The notes beneath the pieces are model-generated. The model made no database searches, had not been told where the DNA came from, and saw only the letters and a program-made list of their open reading frames with translations. The translations under genes and the position numbers were made by a program. A DNA stretch of 64,000 bases. Source: Mauremys mutica. Taxonomy: Eukaryota > Chordata > Testudines > Geoemydidae. How positions within the stretch are numbered: the first letter of the stretch is position 1; each line of letters starts with the position of its first letter. Shown piece after piece: positions 1 through 11,952 of this stretch. Where the stretch lies: the NCBI RefSeq assembly GCF_020497125.1, contig NC_059072.1, positions 69,509,697 to 69,573,696 on the forward strand. Reading direction: 5' to 3'.

Positions 1-1050
1 CAGTAAAGTCTGACAGGCCTGTGAAACTCGCTACATCCAATACATTGCTTTCATTGTATTTATCCAAAGAGGGTCAAGTGAGGTCTCTAATCAAAGCTTA
101 TATCATAAGGATCTCTTCATAATCCTTGTGAGATGTATTTACAGATGATAATCAAGGAGTTCTGTGTATATATACTGGAAAATATGTTTTAAAGTCTAAA
201 ACAAAGGTGGGTTGACAAGCAAGTTTTGACCAGACAAAGGATGTATATTCACCTCTCTGTCTGGGTTCACATGTAAAATAGGCACTGCAAGCCAACACAA
301 TGGAAGCCTGTTTGCATATGATATGAATATGAGGGTGCAAAGGTAACATGAAGCCAACGTACCAGGGAACAAATGGAAGGAGTCATCCTCATTCGGGTAC
401 AAAGCAATGAACTTTGAGGATATAAGGAGAAGGCAAAAGGACACATCTTCATCCTTCACTGAGGAAACAAAAAGAACATTTCTTTTAGCATTCATGAAAG
501 AGGGATCCCAGCCATGTTGGTTGGAGATGGCGGGAGATTAGTTTATCTCACCTAAAGCACTTTAGATGAAGATTTAGCCTCTTAAAGTTAAGCTTAAATT
601 CTAAAATTCATGCTATAGTATTTATATGTAACCACTTCTGTTTCCATTGTTATCCCTACTCACTATCTCTTAAATGTTACCCTTTGATAATAAATGTATG
701 ATTATTTTCACTATAAATATATTTTAGTGCTGTGATGTAGCTGATCCTCAGCTGACGTAAACAAGTTGTTCCCTTAGGGACAGCTTAACTGGTAATTTCT
801 GTGAGTGCCTAGTGGTTAAGGACTGGACACTGCAAGGGAATACTTCAAGGGGGCTCAGTGATTGGAGGGCACTGATTGTTAACCTGTGGGGCAAAGTAAG
901 GGATGGCAGAGCCCTGAGGAGATTGCATGGCTAGTAGGCTGGTGGTGTCAGGGAGCTAACTCCCAATTAAGCACATGTAAATCTTCCTCTCACTGGAGAC
1001 ATGGGGGGGGGGAAAGTGACTCACAGTCCTGGGCACCCCAAGAAAGCATC
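1..1050 (+). mobile_element. Degenerate LTR-like repeat, copy 1
   Basis: This block aligns loosely with 10007-10560; shared landmarks are a 'tatttatcc' stretch, a 'cataatc.ttgtgag.tgta' stretch and a 'ttcactgaggaaa' stretch in the same order. A polyadenylation signal AATAAA lies at 689-694, which suggests a plus-strand LTR with its R/U5 part to the right. It continues through a G-rich tail near 1000-1020. Its left end lies outside the window. The LTR class is inferred from layout and from general familiarity with turtle LTR families, not from a retroviral gene, as none is present. Confidence 0.5.
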
Positions 1051-1059
1051 AGAGAGGGA

Positions 1060-2440
1060 TATTAAACTTCATGTTTCAACAAAACTCTAACTATCAGAGA
1101 TCACAATTAGATGTAGGGAGGTAGATTATCTTCCTTCTGCCTACTGTAGGGTTTTACACTTATTTCTGAAGCCTCTACCAGATATGGGATACTGGATTAG
1201 ATGGACCTTGAGTCTGATCCAGTATGGCATTGCTGATGTGTGTTACTTATTCTGCTCTCTGCCTGATCCAACAGAGCTTATTTTTTTAGTTCCAGTTTAT
1301 ACTTTCAGCTCTGGAGGTCCCCAAGTTGAATCACTGGTGTCAGCCAACATGGTGGATGTCATGTCTCTAGCTATTTGTGAAACTACTGAGATTTGCAACC
1401 ATTTCTGTGAATACCTGATAATATACAAATCCTCATGAGTGCGTAACATGACCCCATGCACTATAATAAATCAATTTGTCCTTTTTATTCATGAAAATAC
1501 TCACTTTTTTAAAACTACTCCACCAAAACAAATTGTAAATGCAGTGAACTGAATATATAAAACAAATGGTAGCAAGAGCCAATAGGTCTGCAATGATTTT
1601 TTCTTTACTTTTATTTTTCAGCAGAAATATTTAATAAAATTCCCTGGATGCAGATAAACTTACTTTCACCTGAATTGAAGACAGTGTCACCAGGGTCAAA
1701 ATGGGAATGATAAGCACTTTGAGAAAAGGATTGAAGTTTAAGCACGTCCACTTTCTGTATAGCTTCTGTCAACAACTCTGTAACTGTAGTAAAATGTTGC
1801 TGCACATCCAGTCGAAAAAATGGTAAGTTCTAAGACCTACTGGAACACTGGAGGAGTTCTGGAAGAGCTGAGGTTCCTTAGAATTAAAGCCCAGACCAAA
1901 TATCTGGCTATTACCTTCCCCTTTAAATTTGGGGGTGGTTAATGGGTGTGTTTGGAATCTGAATTTAGATCTGGATCTAAATCTTGTAGCTTTGCTCGTC
2001 TGTAGTTTTATGTCACAAACAGAGGACTGTGAGTAATGGCCAACCACCCAACAAACTGCCTGACTGGCACACACATTCCATTTGGGATAAGAAAGTTTTA
2101 ATTCTATGTTTTTAACTTGTGCCTAGCCCCTCTGTTGTTCTGCAGTTCTGACCAATTCTCTCTAGTCTAATTTCTGCCAACTGGGTATTAGTTTGACATA
2201 TCCAACATTAAAAAATATTATTGACAAAATAATATTATATACAATGCAACCAACATAAAAAATAGCTGCTTGTTTGATGGCTGCTGCAAAACCTGTGGGA
2301 AGAGGAAGGGGGAGTATTTATCTTAATTTAATTTTCAGACTAATTTTTCTATTGCCCGAAATGGCATTGCATTCACTTACACCAGGTCTGCATTTGACAC
2401 TTAAATGAATTAACTTGATGGAACTCTATGTGGGAAATTA
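1060..2440. other. No gene seen; AT-rich noncoding sequence
   Basis: ORFs here are at most about 100 codons, overlap on both strands and show no domain. I recognise no repeat family with confidence. Probably old unique or decayed sequence. Confidence 0.5.
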
Positions 2441-2459
2441 TTGTATTACTTTACAATCA

Positions 2460-3000
2460 TAAAGCTTAGTGCTTATAGAACACACCTCCTTTCATTTGAG
2501 GATCTCAAAGCATTTTACAGATATAGATGGATTAAGCCTTACGGACCCTACACCCAATCCTGCAATCCATGGTCTACAGAAACTTCCATTGACATCAGTA
2601 GGAATTGTGTCCAAGTAAAATCTATAGCAGAGATTGTCAAACTGGGGTGGGGGTTGAGATCCTCAGGGGGTCACAAGGTTATTACATGGGGGGTTGCGAG
2701 CTGTCATCCTCCACCCCAAATCCTGCTTTGCCTCCAGCAAAGAAGTGTTTTTAATTTATAAGGGGGTCACACTCAGAGGTGTGCTATGTGAAAGGGATCA
2801 CCAGTAGAAAAGTTTGAGAACCACTGGTCTATAGGAGGGCTGACTGTGAGGCAAGTCCTATGGAAAGCATTACTATATCCATTGTACAGATGGTGAAACT
2901 GAGGGAAAATAGACCAAGTGTTGTCCAGCACCACTGAAATACATTGAGTTAGTGGCATCGCTAGAAAGATCCAGGAGTCCTGAGTGCTAATCCCCTGTTA
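2460..3000 (-). repeat. MIR/CORE-SINE-like repeat, split by a hAT element
   Basis: The phrase 'gaggatctcaaagcatttta' at about 2500 and 'acagatggtgaaactgagg' at about 2888 are the antisense form of the conserved core of MIR-like SINEs, where the sense strand reads 'cctcagtttc'. The two halves are separated by the hAT element at 2628-2826, which duplicated 8 bp of the repeat. Family membership is from recognised core wording; exact ends are not clear. Confidence 0.5.
2628..2826. mobile_element. Non-autonomous hAT element, 199 bp
   Basis: Terminal inverted repeats pair the left CAGAGATTGTCAAACT with the right end, whose reverse complement is CAGTGGTTCTCAAACTTT; this is the Charlie-like hAT end type. 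The flanks are atctatag (2620-2627) and gtctatag (2827-2834), a 7-of-8 match as expected for the 8-bp hAT target duplication. There is no transposase coding capacity. It sits inside a MIR-like repeat and is therefore younger than it. Confidence 0.85.
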
Positions 3001-3095
3001 GACTTTGAACAATGTGCCGCTATATCATATGGACAAATTCCAAACATACTTTTAACATATATTCTAGACTGAAAGTAACATTTCTAAAGAATATA

Positions 3096-3117
3096 TGTGT
3101 GTGTGTGTGTGTGTGTG
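3096..3117. repeat. (TG)n microsatellite
   Basis: Eleven perfect TG dinucleotides directly follow an ATATA stretch. Confidence 0.95.
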
Positions 3118-3119
3118 CT

Positions 3120-3864
3120 TCCTCATCACATGTTACAGGCCTTATTCTCCTCTTCTTTACATCAGTTTGTCATGCACAGAGCTGCAATGACATCACTGGA
3201 ATTACATTTGATATACACTGATGTGAGAGCAGACTCAGGCCCTATGATTCCAATAGCATAAACTTTCCCGGTGGAGTGAATTGGTGATGGTGAGCGGCTG
3301 TTTCCCCAAGCCCCCAAGGCAGCATTTTGTCAATTGCGTCCTGCAGTCCTGCAGCTTGAGATCAGAGAAGGAAGTGGAAAATACTGAAGTAAAGTGTGTG
3401 ACATATACTCTGCTGCACTGATTAATGAGCTCATCCAAGCTGGTAGCTCACCACCTACTCAGTTAATCACTGTACAGTAGTTTTAACATTGTTAAAAATT
3501 CTGTAGTGGCATGTTTTTATGTACTTCCACCGTGAGGTTGGCTTGCCTTTGAAATATGGTGTCACTGAAGCGCTGTCTCATTCCTGCATTACTTTATTTT
3601 CTTCAGGGGCTGCTAAAAGTTCTTTCATGATGGCAGTGCGGGAGATAATTTCATTTCCCACCTCTGAAAAGATGCACTGTGCTCATTTGTAACACAGGGG
3701 TAGGATATCTTGTATGTCAGTTCAATCAGAGCAGTTGAGGCAGATTAACTTGTGTGCCAGAATTCCAGTTCCCTGATTCACATCTTCAATCCCACTTAGA
3801 GCTGCTGCTGGGCAGTAGAGGACTGGAATAGAAGAGGGGTGTTCCACTGTGCCCCTGACACCCT
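3120..3864. other. No gene seen
   Basis: Noncoding sequence with no ORF over 100 codons, no domain and no repeat I can name. Confidence 0.5.
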
Positions 3865-3872
3865 TCCTAGAG

Positions 3873-4100
3873 CCGTGGTGAGCAACCTGTGGCCCATGGG
3901 CCACATGCAGCCCATCAGGGCAAGCTGCTGGCGGGCTGCCAGACCTTTTGTTTACATTTGTATGGTCGCCCGCAGTTCCCAGTGGCTGTGGTTTGCCGTT
4001 CCCAGCCACTGGGAGCTGTGGGCAGCCATGAAAATGTAAACAAATGGTCTGGCGGCCCGCCAGTGGCTTGCCCTGATGGGCAGCAGGTTGCTCACCACTG
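3873..4100. mobile_element. Non-autonomous hAT element, 228 bp, near-palindromic
   Basis: Ends read CCGTGGTGAGCAACCTG on the left and, reverse-complemented, CAGTGGTGAGCAACCTG on the right. Flanks tcctagag (3865-3872) and ccctagag (4101-4108) match at 7 of 8 positions. The interior is itself largely an inverted repeat: the 'gtttacattt' arm near 3950 pairs with 'aaatgtaaac' near 4034, so nearly the whole element could fold into one hairpin. Same family as 14784-15141. Confidence 0.9.
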
Positions 4101-4109
4101 CCCTAGAGT

Positions 4110-7100
4110 CTCCCTATGCTAGGGGGTGGAGAGCAGAGGTGCTGGCAGCAGCAGCAAGGAACCAGCAGGGAATTCTCCTACACAGGCTGGCTGATGACCC
4201 CTTTAAAACACCTCAGTGGTGCAAAAGGGTCAAACGAGGCTTGAGAATATGACCCATTATTATGTGGAATTTACTTTGGTCTTTTAACAGTAACTCCCCA
4301 GCCATCATTTCCACCTCTCTAGCTTCTGTTTGGCAGATTTCCTGTAAAAGAAATCTTCAGCTTGGTTACTTTTATTAATGATGTCAGGCAGGGCAGTTTG
4401 CAATCTGAGCCTCTTTGTACTAGAAAAAGGGTATCAACCAATTTGATAACAAACCCACGGCAGCAAGCTCAAGTCTGAGAAGAAAAATGATCAATCATTA
4501 AGCCCATACAAAGGGAAACAAAAGGTTATGTATTCAAGTGCAGGCTATGAATAAAATAAGTGCAGCTTTTTAGCTCCAGGACTTTCATTATGAACATAGA
4601 CAGAGAGTCAGATTGCCTGGCACCTCGTGTACTCATTTATAGCAGTGCAACATAAGGGCAAAGGAGTTGTCAATCATATCACCTGCCTTGCCCTGGTGTA
4701 AATGACTACATGAAGTGTAGGGAGGAGAAGAATCTGGCTCATAGTCCATGAGTCTGATCTTGTTCCCATTGGCAAAACTCCCATGGGCTTCAGTGGCAGA
4801 GGATCCTGCCTGCTATGAATAAAGGAGTACACTAAAACAACAATATTTGGCCTTAGACTGTATATTAGTCCAGGCAAGTACATTAAAGGTAAAGTTGGTG
4901 TGTATAGAGGTATGTATGTGCGACAGTCACAGTAAGAGCAGAATTGTCTATTAGAGTTTAAAATGATGCTCACTTCTCTTATATAGGGGAAATTCCTTAG
5001 TCCAGCACATGTTTTGAGTAACGGGTCTGTACACTGGGGTTTTCCAAGGGACTGGGAGGCAGCAAGCTCAGCCCATGCAGGAGAACCACTTAGTGGCTGA
5101 CACTTCAACCACAGTACTGCAGTAGGAATGACGGCGCTTTTACATCTCCTCAGTAAGGTGCGGAAATGATTGATAGATCGGCAAAGTGGTGGATCCACTG
5201 ACCCCACCTTTACTCCTTTCTGGTGTACAGACACAAAGCCTATATGTAATTCACAAGGCAAAGGTTGAAACACTTCCCCCTATATATTCTGCTGAGTATA
5301 TTTGAAAACTAACCTTGGGCAGGACACTGGGGCCAATTTTTTCAAACTTGGATGGTGACTGTTGGTCTTCTAACAGTGACAAGCACATCCCGCTTCAAAT
5401 GTCGTCTGTGCACGAATATCTACAAAGCGATCTCTAGAGGCAGGGGGCCAAAGATTGCTTTCCCTTATACCCTGGGTTGAGCCAGCTAACACATTTTAAC
5501 TATGTTAAACCCTGTCTACACTAGGGCTAAGTGGTGTTTAAAATTTGTAAGTATGTTTTTTGAAAATGTCTTTTCCCAATCTAGACAGCTTTAGTGTTGC
5601 ATGCACCATGGAAGGAACACATTCAGTCGTCAAAGAAAGGCAACTTAATTGCTGTGAAGTGCCATGCAATCCACATAAAGGCAGTGCTGGGACTGGAATA
5701 CATAGAAATGCAAAGTAGTGGCTAAGGACTACAGAAATGAAAGAAGCAGGAAGTCAATAAAAAATGACATCAAAAGAAATACAGCTGTGGAGTCAGTTCG
5801 GATGAAATGCTTTAAAATTATTGTGTTATTCACATAATTTCATACTAGCAGCTAGCATTAAAGACCCACATTTTTTCCTGTTCTTGACAAGGCCTGAATG
5901 GTACCTACAAATGGAGGCAGGCTAGTGTCATGGGTTAGTGCCCTGGCTTACAATTACTTAGAACTCGGAGCAGATCTGGATGGATTAGAGTTCATGTGAA
6001 AATAGCTTTGTATTTTCATCCTAGTCCCATGCTGTGCACAATTTTATCTTCACTATGCCTAGCCCTAACACAGCCTTGCAGGGGAATAAAGGGAGTGTGG
6101 CTTCCTTCCTTATGTGGCCATGCTGCTGCTCTGGATGTTTGGGGGGCTGATGAGCCCCACAAGAGCAGCTGCGGGGAGGGAGTGGATAGGGCATCACTCA
6201 CCCATGTGCTAGCAGAGTATTCTGCACCTCACAAAGGGAGATAGTCAATTACTCTTCTCCCAGTGCAAGAGAATCCCTTGTAGGAATTGTGCTTTTGTGA
6301 GGCAGTGTCTCACAAATGCCATATAGAATGCCAGACCTCAGCACCATGGCACCTGTTAATTTACCAGATTAAAAACAACAACAAAGAGACTTCCATGAGC
6401 AATGCCTATATTTAAGCTTGTGTAAGAGTTTCCCCTCTAATGGATCATTTGAGACAGTGTCTGGTGCAAGGCTGGGGTACAAGTTAATGACAAAAATCCC
6501 AAAATTGCCATGTTTGCCTTTGTTCAAGAGACATCTGAGTGGAATAACCCTGTGGATCAGGGTTAGGATGCACTGTAGAATCTGTGTGAAAAAGCAAGCC
6601 TGTCCACACAATGGCTAGCCCAAGCCAATGCCTGTTCTGACTCCCACTGAACTCATTTGGAGTCTGACCATCAAGTTGAACAGGAGATGGATCAGACCGT
6701 TCTTCACTAAATTAAACCACAAAGACTTGTTTGGCAGCATTCTGTTAAAATGGGTCTCTTTGAGGTAGGAGGTTGCATAGCTCTGGGGTAGTACCATCTC
6801 CAAATGGACAATGGTTGGATTGGCTTCAAGGATTTATTTATTTTTTTAAACTCTTATTCACTTAGTCAGAATCATCCCATTCCTGATTACTTACGGGTTC
6901 ATCAGAGCCACAAATTAAAGTGTTATTACTTGCATAGCTAATTCTCAAGTTGACTTGGATTTTTAGCTGAAACTCCTTCAAAAGGAATCAGTGCCTAAAA
7001 GGGTCAACACATCCTGAGTCCCGAAGGAAGAGAAGCAAAAATTAAACCAACAAAATTAGTCAAATATTCTGAACAATTTATTAAATACTTACTGGAGAAT

Positions 7101-7575
7101 TCAAGCTGCCTAGAGACACAGATAAGTGAATATGCTTTCCTTTTTCAAAACTTGCTAGATTAGCTCTAGAACAAACCAAGCAAAACAAGAAATGGAGCAG
7201 TAATGACTGGTATGCATATCCCTGATGCATGGTAACATCAATTAACAAATAATACAGCTATTTATGCAGTACATGGCTTAAATATTAATAATATATGTTA
7301 TATACAAAATTATCTGTTAAAAGAAAGTTAAGGTTGCAATATTAAGCACTCAGAGTTAGGAAAGGCAAGAATTCAATTTCCCTCTGTAATTAAGGTACCC
7401 AACTTGAGACACTTGAGCTTGATTTCTTAGGGTACCTTGCATTTTTATAACATTCTATATGCTCAAAGCACAGCTCTCATAGACTTCATTTGCATTTGTG
7501 AGTGCTCAGCCCATCACATATATGACCCCAGGGGCCTCATGCTGAGCACCCAGAAAATGAGGAACACTCAGTTAG
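4110..7575. other. No gene seen; scattered decayed repeat fragments
   Basis: The longest ORF (4674-5273, minus, 199 codons) has no domain and unremarkable composition. Around 5503-5580 a 'ccctgtctacactaggg' motif resembles the inverted-repeat end of a short turtle DNA element, with a possible partner 'ctagacag' near 5583, but the body is too decayed to define. Short phrases such as 'cccatgggcttcagtgg' near 4780 are typical of very old reptile repeats. Confidence 0.45.
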
Positions 7576-7579
7576 TGGC

Positions 7580-7945
7580 TACCTGTGAAAAGCTTTGGTT
7601 GAAAATTTGAAAAAAGAAATTGTTTCCAGTTGAATTAAATGTTTTTTTCAACAAAAATACAAAATCTTTTCATTTTAATTTTTACCATTGGTAAATGTTT
7701 TTGGATTCTTAAATAATAAAATTAAAGCAAGTTTTGGAAAAAAAATGTCCTTTCAAACAGAAACATCAGAAGGTTTTGTTTCAACAATGTCAAAACAAAA
7801 CATTTAGGGTGTTTTTGATTTTTCAGAGTTTTTTCCCCCCTTAAACTGAAATTGACATGAGGTTACAAAACATTTGATGTTGCTAAATCTTCATTTGTCA
7901 CTGAAAAACATTTCCTTCCAAAAAAATTTGCAGCTCTAAAGAGGC
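7580..7945. repeat. AT-rich interspersed repeat with poly-A/poly-T stretches
   Basis: Alternating 'aaaatttg', 'tttttcaac' and 'caaaacatt' runs end at 'gcagctctaaag'. A similar texture occurs at 40335-40480 (ending 'gctctagttctgg') and 62150-62460. I read these as decayed copies of one AT-rich DNA-type repeat; the family is not established. Confidence 0.35.
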
Positions 7946-8058
7946 GTACACAATGCCCTGCCGTTGTGTATAACCACAAATAGTACTGGGGAGGGACAGA
8001 GGCTAAATGCAGGTGGAGTTTATATAACAGTCATTTTTTCTAAATTTCATTGACATCT

Positions 8059-9120
8059 CATAGACTCATAGACTCATAGACTTTAAGGTCAGAAGGGACC
8101 ATTATGATCATCTAGTCTGACCTCCTGCACAATGCAGGCCACAGAATCTCACCCATCCACTTCTTTAACAAACCCCTAGCCTATGTCTGAGTTATTGAAG
8201 TCCCCAAATTGCCGTTTGAAGACCTCAAGCTGCAGAGAATCCTCCAGCTAGTGACCCGTGCCCCACACTGCAGAGGAAGGCGAAAAACCTCCAGGGCCTC
8301 TGCCAATCTGCCCTGGAGGAAAATTCCTTCCCGACCCCAAATATGGCAATCAGTTAAACCCTGAGCATGTGGGCAAGACTCACCAGCCAGCACCCAGGAA
8401 AGAATTCTCTGTAGTAACTCAGATCCCAACCCATCTAACATCCCATCACAGACCACTGGGCATACTTACCTGCTGATAATCAAAGATCAATTGCCAAATT
8501 AATTGCCAAAATTAGGCTATCCCATCATACCATCCCCTCCATAAATTTATCAAGCTTAGTCTTAAAGCCAGATATGTCTTTTGCCCCCACTACTCCCCTT
8601 GGAAGGCTGTTCCAGAACTTCACTCCTCTAATGGTTAGAAACCTTCATCTAATTTCAAGTCTAAACTTCCTAGTGTCCAGTTTATATCCATTTGTTCTTG
8701 TGTCCACATTGGTACTAAGCTTAAATAATTCCTCTCCCTCTCTAATATTAATCCCTCTGATATATTTATAAAGAGCAATCATATCCCCCCTCAACCTTCT
8801 TTTGGTTAGGCTAAACAAGCCAAACTCTTTCAGTCTCCTTTCATAAGACAGGTTTTCCATTCCTCGGATCATCCTAGTAGCCCGTCTCTGAACCTGTTCC
8901 AGTTTGAATTCATCCTTCTTAAACATGGGAGACCAGAACTGCACACAGTACTCCAGATGAGGTCTCACCAGTGCCTTATATAATGGTACTAACACCTCTT
9001 TATTTTTGCTGGAAATACCTCGCCTGATGCATCCTAAAACCGCATTAGCTTTTTTAACGGCCATATCACATTGGCGGCTCATAGTCATCCTGTGATCAAC
9101 CAATACTCCGAGGTCCTTCT
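8059..9120 (-). mobile_element. CR1 LINE, 5'-truncated
   Basis: The minus strand runs from the C-terminal part of the CR1 reverse-transcriptase ORF (8645-9103) into a 3' UTR and ends in the octamer repeat seen on the plus strand as about three units of 'catagact' at 8060-8083. The terminal octamer repeat and the phrase 'aaggtcagaagggaccatta' just inside it are hallmarks of CR1 3' ends in reptiles and birds. The 5' part, including the endonuclease and RT core, is missing, as is usual for LINE insertions. Confidence 0.95.
8645..9103 (-). pseudogene. CR1 ORF2 C-terminal fragment
   Basis: An open 152-codon minus-strand frame covers the region downstream of the RT palm. Recognisable CR1 blocks are [46 protein letters not shown] and [18 protein letters not shown]. 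The RT catalytic YxDD/FADD block and the endonuclease are absent, so it cannot be functional. The frame is unbroken over this length, which suggests moderate age compared with the CR1 at 20159-22016. The apparent start codon is only the first methionine inside the fragment. Confidence 0.95.
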
Positions 9121-9124
9121 CCTC

Positions 9125-10006
9125 CTACACATGAAGATACAGTATTACAAAGTACAGAGTGGTTACTTACAGGAACAGCTACTATTATTGAATGTGTTCG
9201 ACTCATTAGAAAACCTCTTCCTTTCTCAATCAAGCGGTTGTATTGTTGTGCACTGAGGGAGCAGGAAGACAATAGAAAAGATAATAAGAAATACTAACAT
9301 TTAGTAATACAAATGCTTTAAATTGTAACAGAAATATTCTAATAAAGATAAAATATAACTATAAGGAATTAAAGTTCAGGATTAGTAAATGGTCTTACTG
9401 GACAAAATAATCTTCAGGTTGGAATTATAGCCATTTTGAAAACACAGAACACATTAAAGGTGACCTTTAAGCTCCAGTTTGGTGTGTGGGAGTATAAGGT
9501 TAATGCAATAGCTGAAAGATCCTATTTGTAAAAAAATCTGCCTGCTGCTGGGACTAATGGTAGCCTAGCTGATGCTGTTAACATTCTCTACAAACAGTCA
9601 GTGGACTGTAAGGTCTGACATGTTATTTATTTGATAAAGTGTTTTATTCTTGAGCTCAGTTTTTATATTTCATTGTTTTCTCCATGTTTTTCATGACTTC
9701 AAGTGAAAAAAAAAGAGACACTTTTGGTTAGGTCAAACCCTTCATACATCCCAGCACTCCCAGCGTTTGGTGAAAATTTAGGTCCAGACCCAGCTTCAAA
9801 TGATGTGGTTCAGGCCTGTTTTCTCTGGGTGTGTGTATGAATGGCAAGACAAGCATCTCAATGGCACATTAACCTGGCTGGAAAAGTTTGATTTGTTCTT
9901 TTCATCTGCATTGTCTGTCATGTCCACTAGTCTTTATTGTAGTCTTTAAACTCTGTAATCTTCTTCTGTCTGATAAGCTGTTCTCACATGTCTCACTGTG
10001 ACAAAG
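9125..10006. other. No gene seen
   Basis: AT-rich noncoding sequence; no domain-bearing ORF and no recognised repeat. Confidence 0.5.
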
Positions 10007-10560
10007 AGATCCCTTGGCAAAGGGTCCCCTGTTCCTTGCAAACAGCTCTCCTCAGACCTGACAATCTCACTACACTAAACACAAGTCATACAGGATATTT
10101 ATCCATAAACAGTAACATGTAAAGTATCTACCGGAAGCTCATAACTTGTCATGATCATAATCATTGTGAGGTGTACGTATGGGCAATATTTCAGGAATAA
10201 TGTATTTATACTGAAAGTGTACTGTGTGGACTTGGAGTAGAAATTAGTCACAGGGGATAATGTGTCTCAGTGATGGCCCATTCCGGCAGAGGTGAGTTGT
10301 CACCCTGCCTTGTTTGGCCAATGATGCAATTAAAGGCTCAATATTTTAGCCTTGTACAATACTAAGACTTTGAAAGGGAAGCCATCAGAGGCAACTTCAA
10401 ACAATCAAAACCTGTCTGTGAATAGAAACAAAAGGCTGTTTTCAGTATAGCACAGAAGAGGGAGAAGAACTCTGTATCCATTCACTGAGGAAATCCCATT
10501 CCATGATCATTTGGATCTTGAGAAACCAGCCAGCTTCTGCAATGGACTTAACTTTGGGGG
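10007..10560 (+). mobile_element. Degenerate LTR-like repeat, copy 2
   Basis: It begins with 'tgtgacaaag', a plausible TG start of an LTR, and follows the same order of landmarks as 1-540 ('gatatttatcc', 'cataatcattgtgaggtgta', 'cattcactgaggaaatc'). The AATAAA-containing right half present in copy 1 is missing, so this copy is truncated on the right. Confidence 0.45.
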
Positions 10561-10561
10561 C

Positions 10562-11950
10562 AAGATCTATTGTATTAGATAGGAAAGGTAATTATATATA
10601 AGTGTGGGATCTTGGTGTCCAGTCCAGGCTCTGGGGGGAAGTGTGCTGTAATGGACACCAACCCTCCTGACCTCTTCTGCTTCTGTCCCTCCAGCCTGTC
10701 CTTGTCCCAGTTCTGACTCTGTTCAAACCACAGTTCCCTTTCCCAACCTCTTCTCACTCTGCATCTCTCTAACTTCTCATCCTAATTCCTGTCTCTTCAC
10801 CTAGTCATTTCCAATCTGGATGGTTGGGGCTTTCATCACAATCAATGTCTCTTTGCTCTGCCAGTCCTAGTCTCCTCTTTGAACCTTCTCACCCAAGTCC
10901 CTATCTTTCCCATATCTTTTGTCACAGTCTCCATCTCCAGATGCCTCATCTCATTGCACCCTCTTCATCTTCTTGACCAGCCAGTCCCAGTCAACCTTCT
11001 CCAGCTCCCATTCTTCACCCATCTCTTCCAGACTTCTTCCAATCTACTCCCTCCACCATTCCCTCTCTACTTCCTACCAAATGCAGATTTTATTGCATCT
11101 GAATTCATGTCAGGCAGCATCCTCCTCCATGCTTCTTGGTCACCAGAAAGAGCAAGCACAAGAGATACAGTCACTCTGCTCTCATTTCCTGAAGCCACTA
11201 ATACCGAGACCCACAGCCCTTTTAGCCCTGGCTGGAGCATGCTCATTGCAGATGGAATCTTCAGAAAATTTAGTTGCCAAACTCTGACAAGTCTGTGCTT
11301 AAAAAAGTGGTTATAAGAATTTTTTAATATGGGTAAAACAACTTATTTTCCTTAATCTCATTCTCAGAAACTTCTGAACCTGTTTTGCTGAATAAATAAA
11401 TAATAATAATAACGAATCACTAATACAATTAAACATTTGGACCTGAGCCAGACAGGCACCCTGGAAAATTTCTCCCTAAATGGTTAAAGTGTCCAAAGTT
11501 ATATAAACAGAAAGCAGATTCCTATTGTGGGACGTGTCATACAGCCTTAACTATAGGTGGCTCTACCAGTTCCATTTAGAATAAAAATAAATGCTAATAC
11601 CCTGGCTAGACTTATGTTTGCGTAATTTTAGCAGTCTCACAACTTTTCATGCAAATCAAACAGGTTGCAAGAGCAAAATTCCTTTTTGCCCAAACTTTCA
11701 TGTGGTTCCACTGTGCAGAGGATGCTGTGTTTGAGGGGGTCCACCTGAGAGGGAGCTGGTGCAACAAACACTAACATTTGGGAAGGGTTGACCCAGCAGT
11801 ACAGAGAGAGGAGTGGGGAAAGGAGATAGATGAAATGTCACCTTTATTTCCTGTTCTCTTCCCTCCTCAGGCTCTGCTGGCACCTTGGGTGCCAGACTCA
11901 TTCTTTGCTCCAGGCAGGCCTGTTATGTGTTAGCATGATTCACTAGCTAG
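10562..11950. other. No gene seen; CT-rich stretch
   Basis: From about 10620 to 11120 the plus strand is strongly CT-rich ('ccttctcacc', 'tcttccag'), which opens two overlapping plus-strand frames of 145 and 122 codons (10879-11316, 10919-11287). Two overlapping frames over one compositional tract argue for artefacts of composition, not genes. Confidence 0.5.
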
Positions 11951-11952
11951 GG

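Noticed and set aside
4674..5273. 199-codon minus-strand frame
   Set aside because: No domain, no recognisable homolog and no splice or start context; length alone is not enough in vertebrate intergenic DNA.
8060..8083. Tandem 'catagact' units as a CRISPR-like or satellite array
   Set aside because: Only about three units, and they are the normal terminal octamer repeat of CR1.
10879..11316. 145-codon plus-strand frame in a CT-rich tract
   Set aside because: A second open frame overlaps it in the same tract; Pro/Ser/Leu content is that expected from CT-rich DNA.
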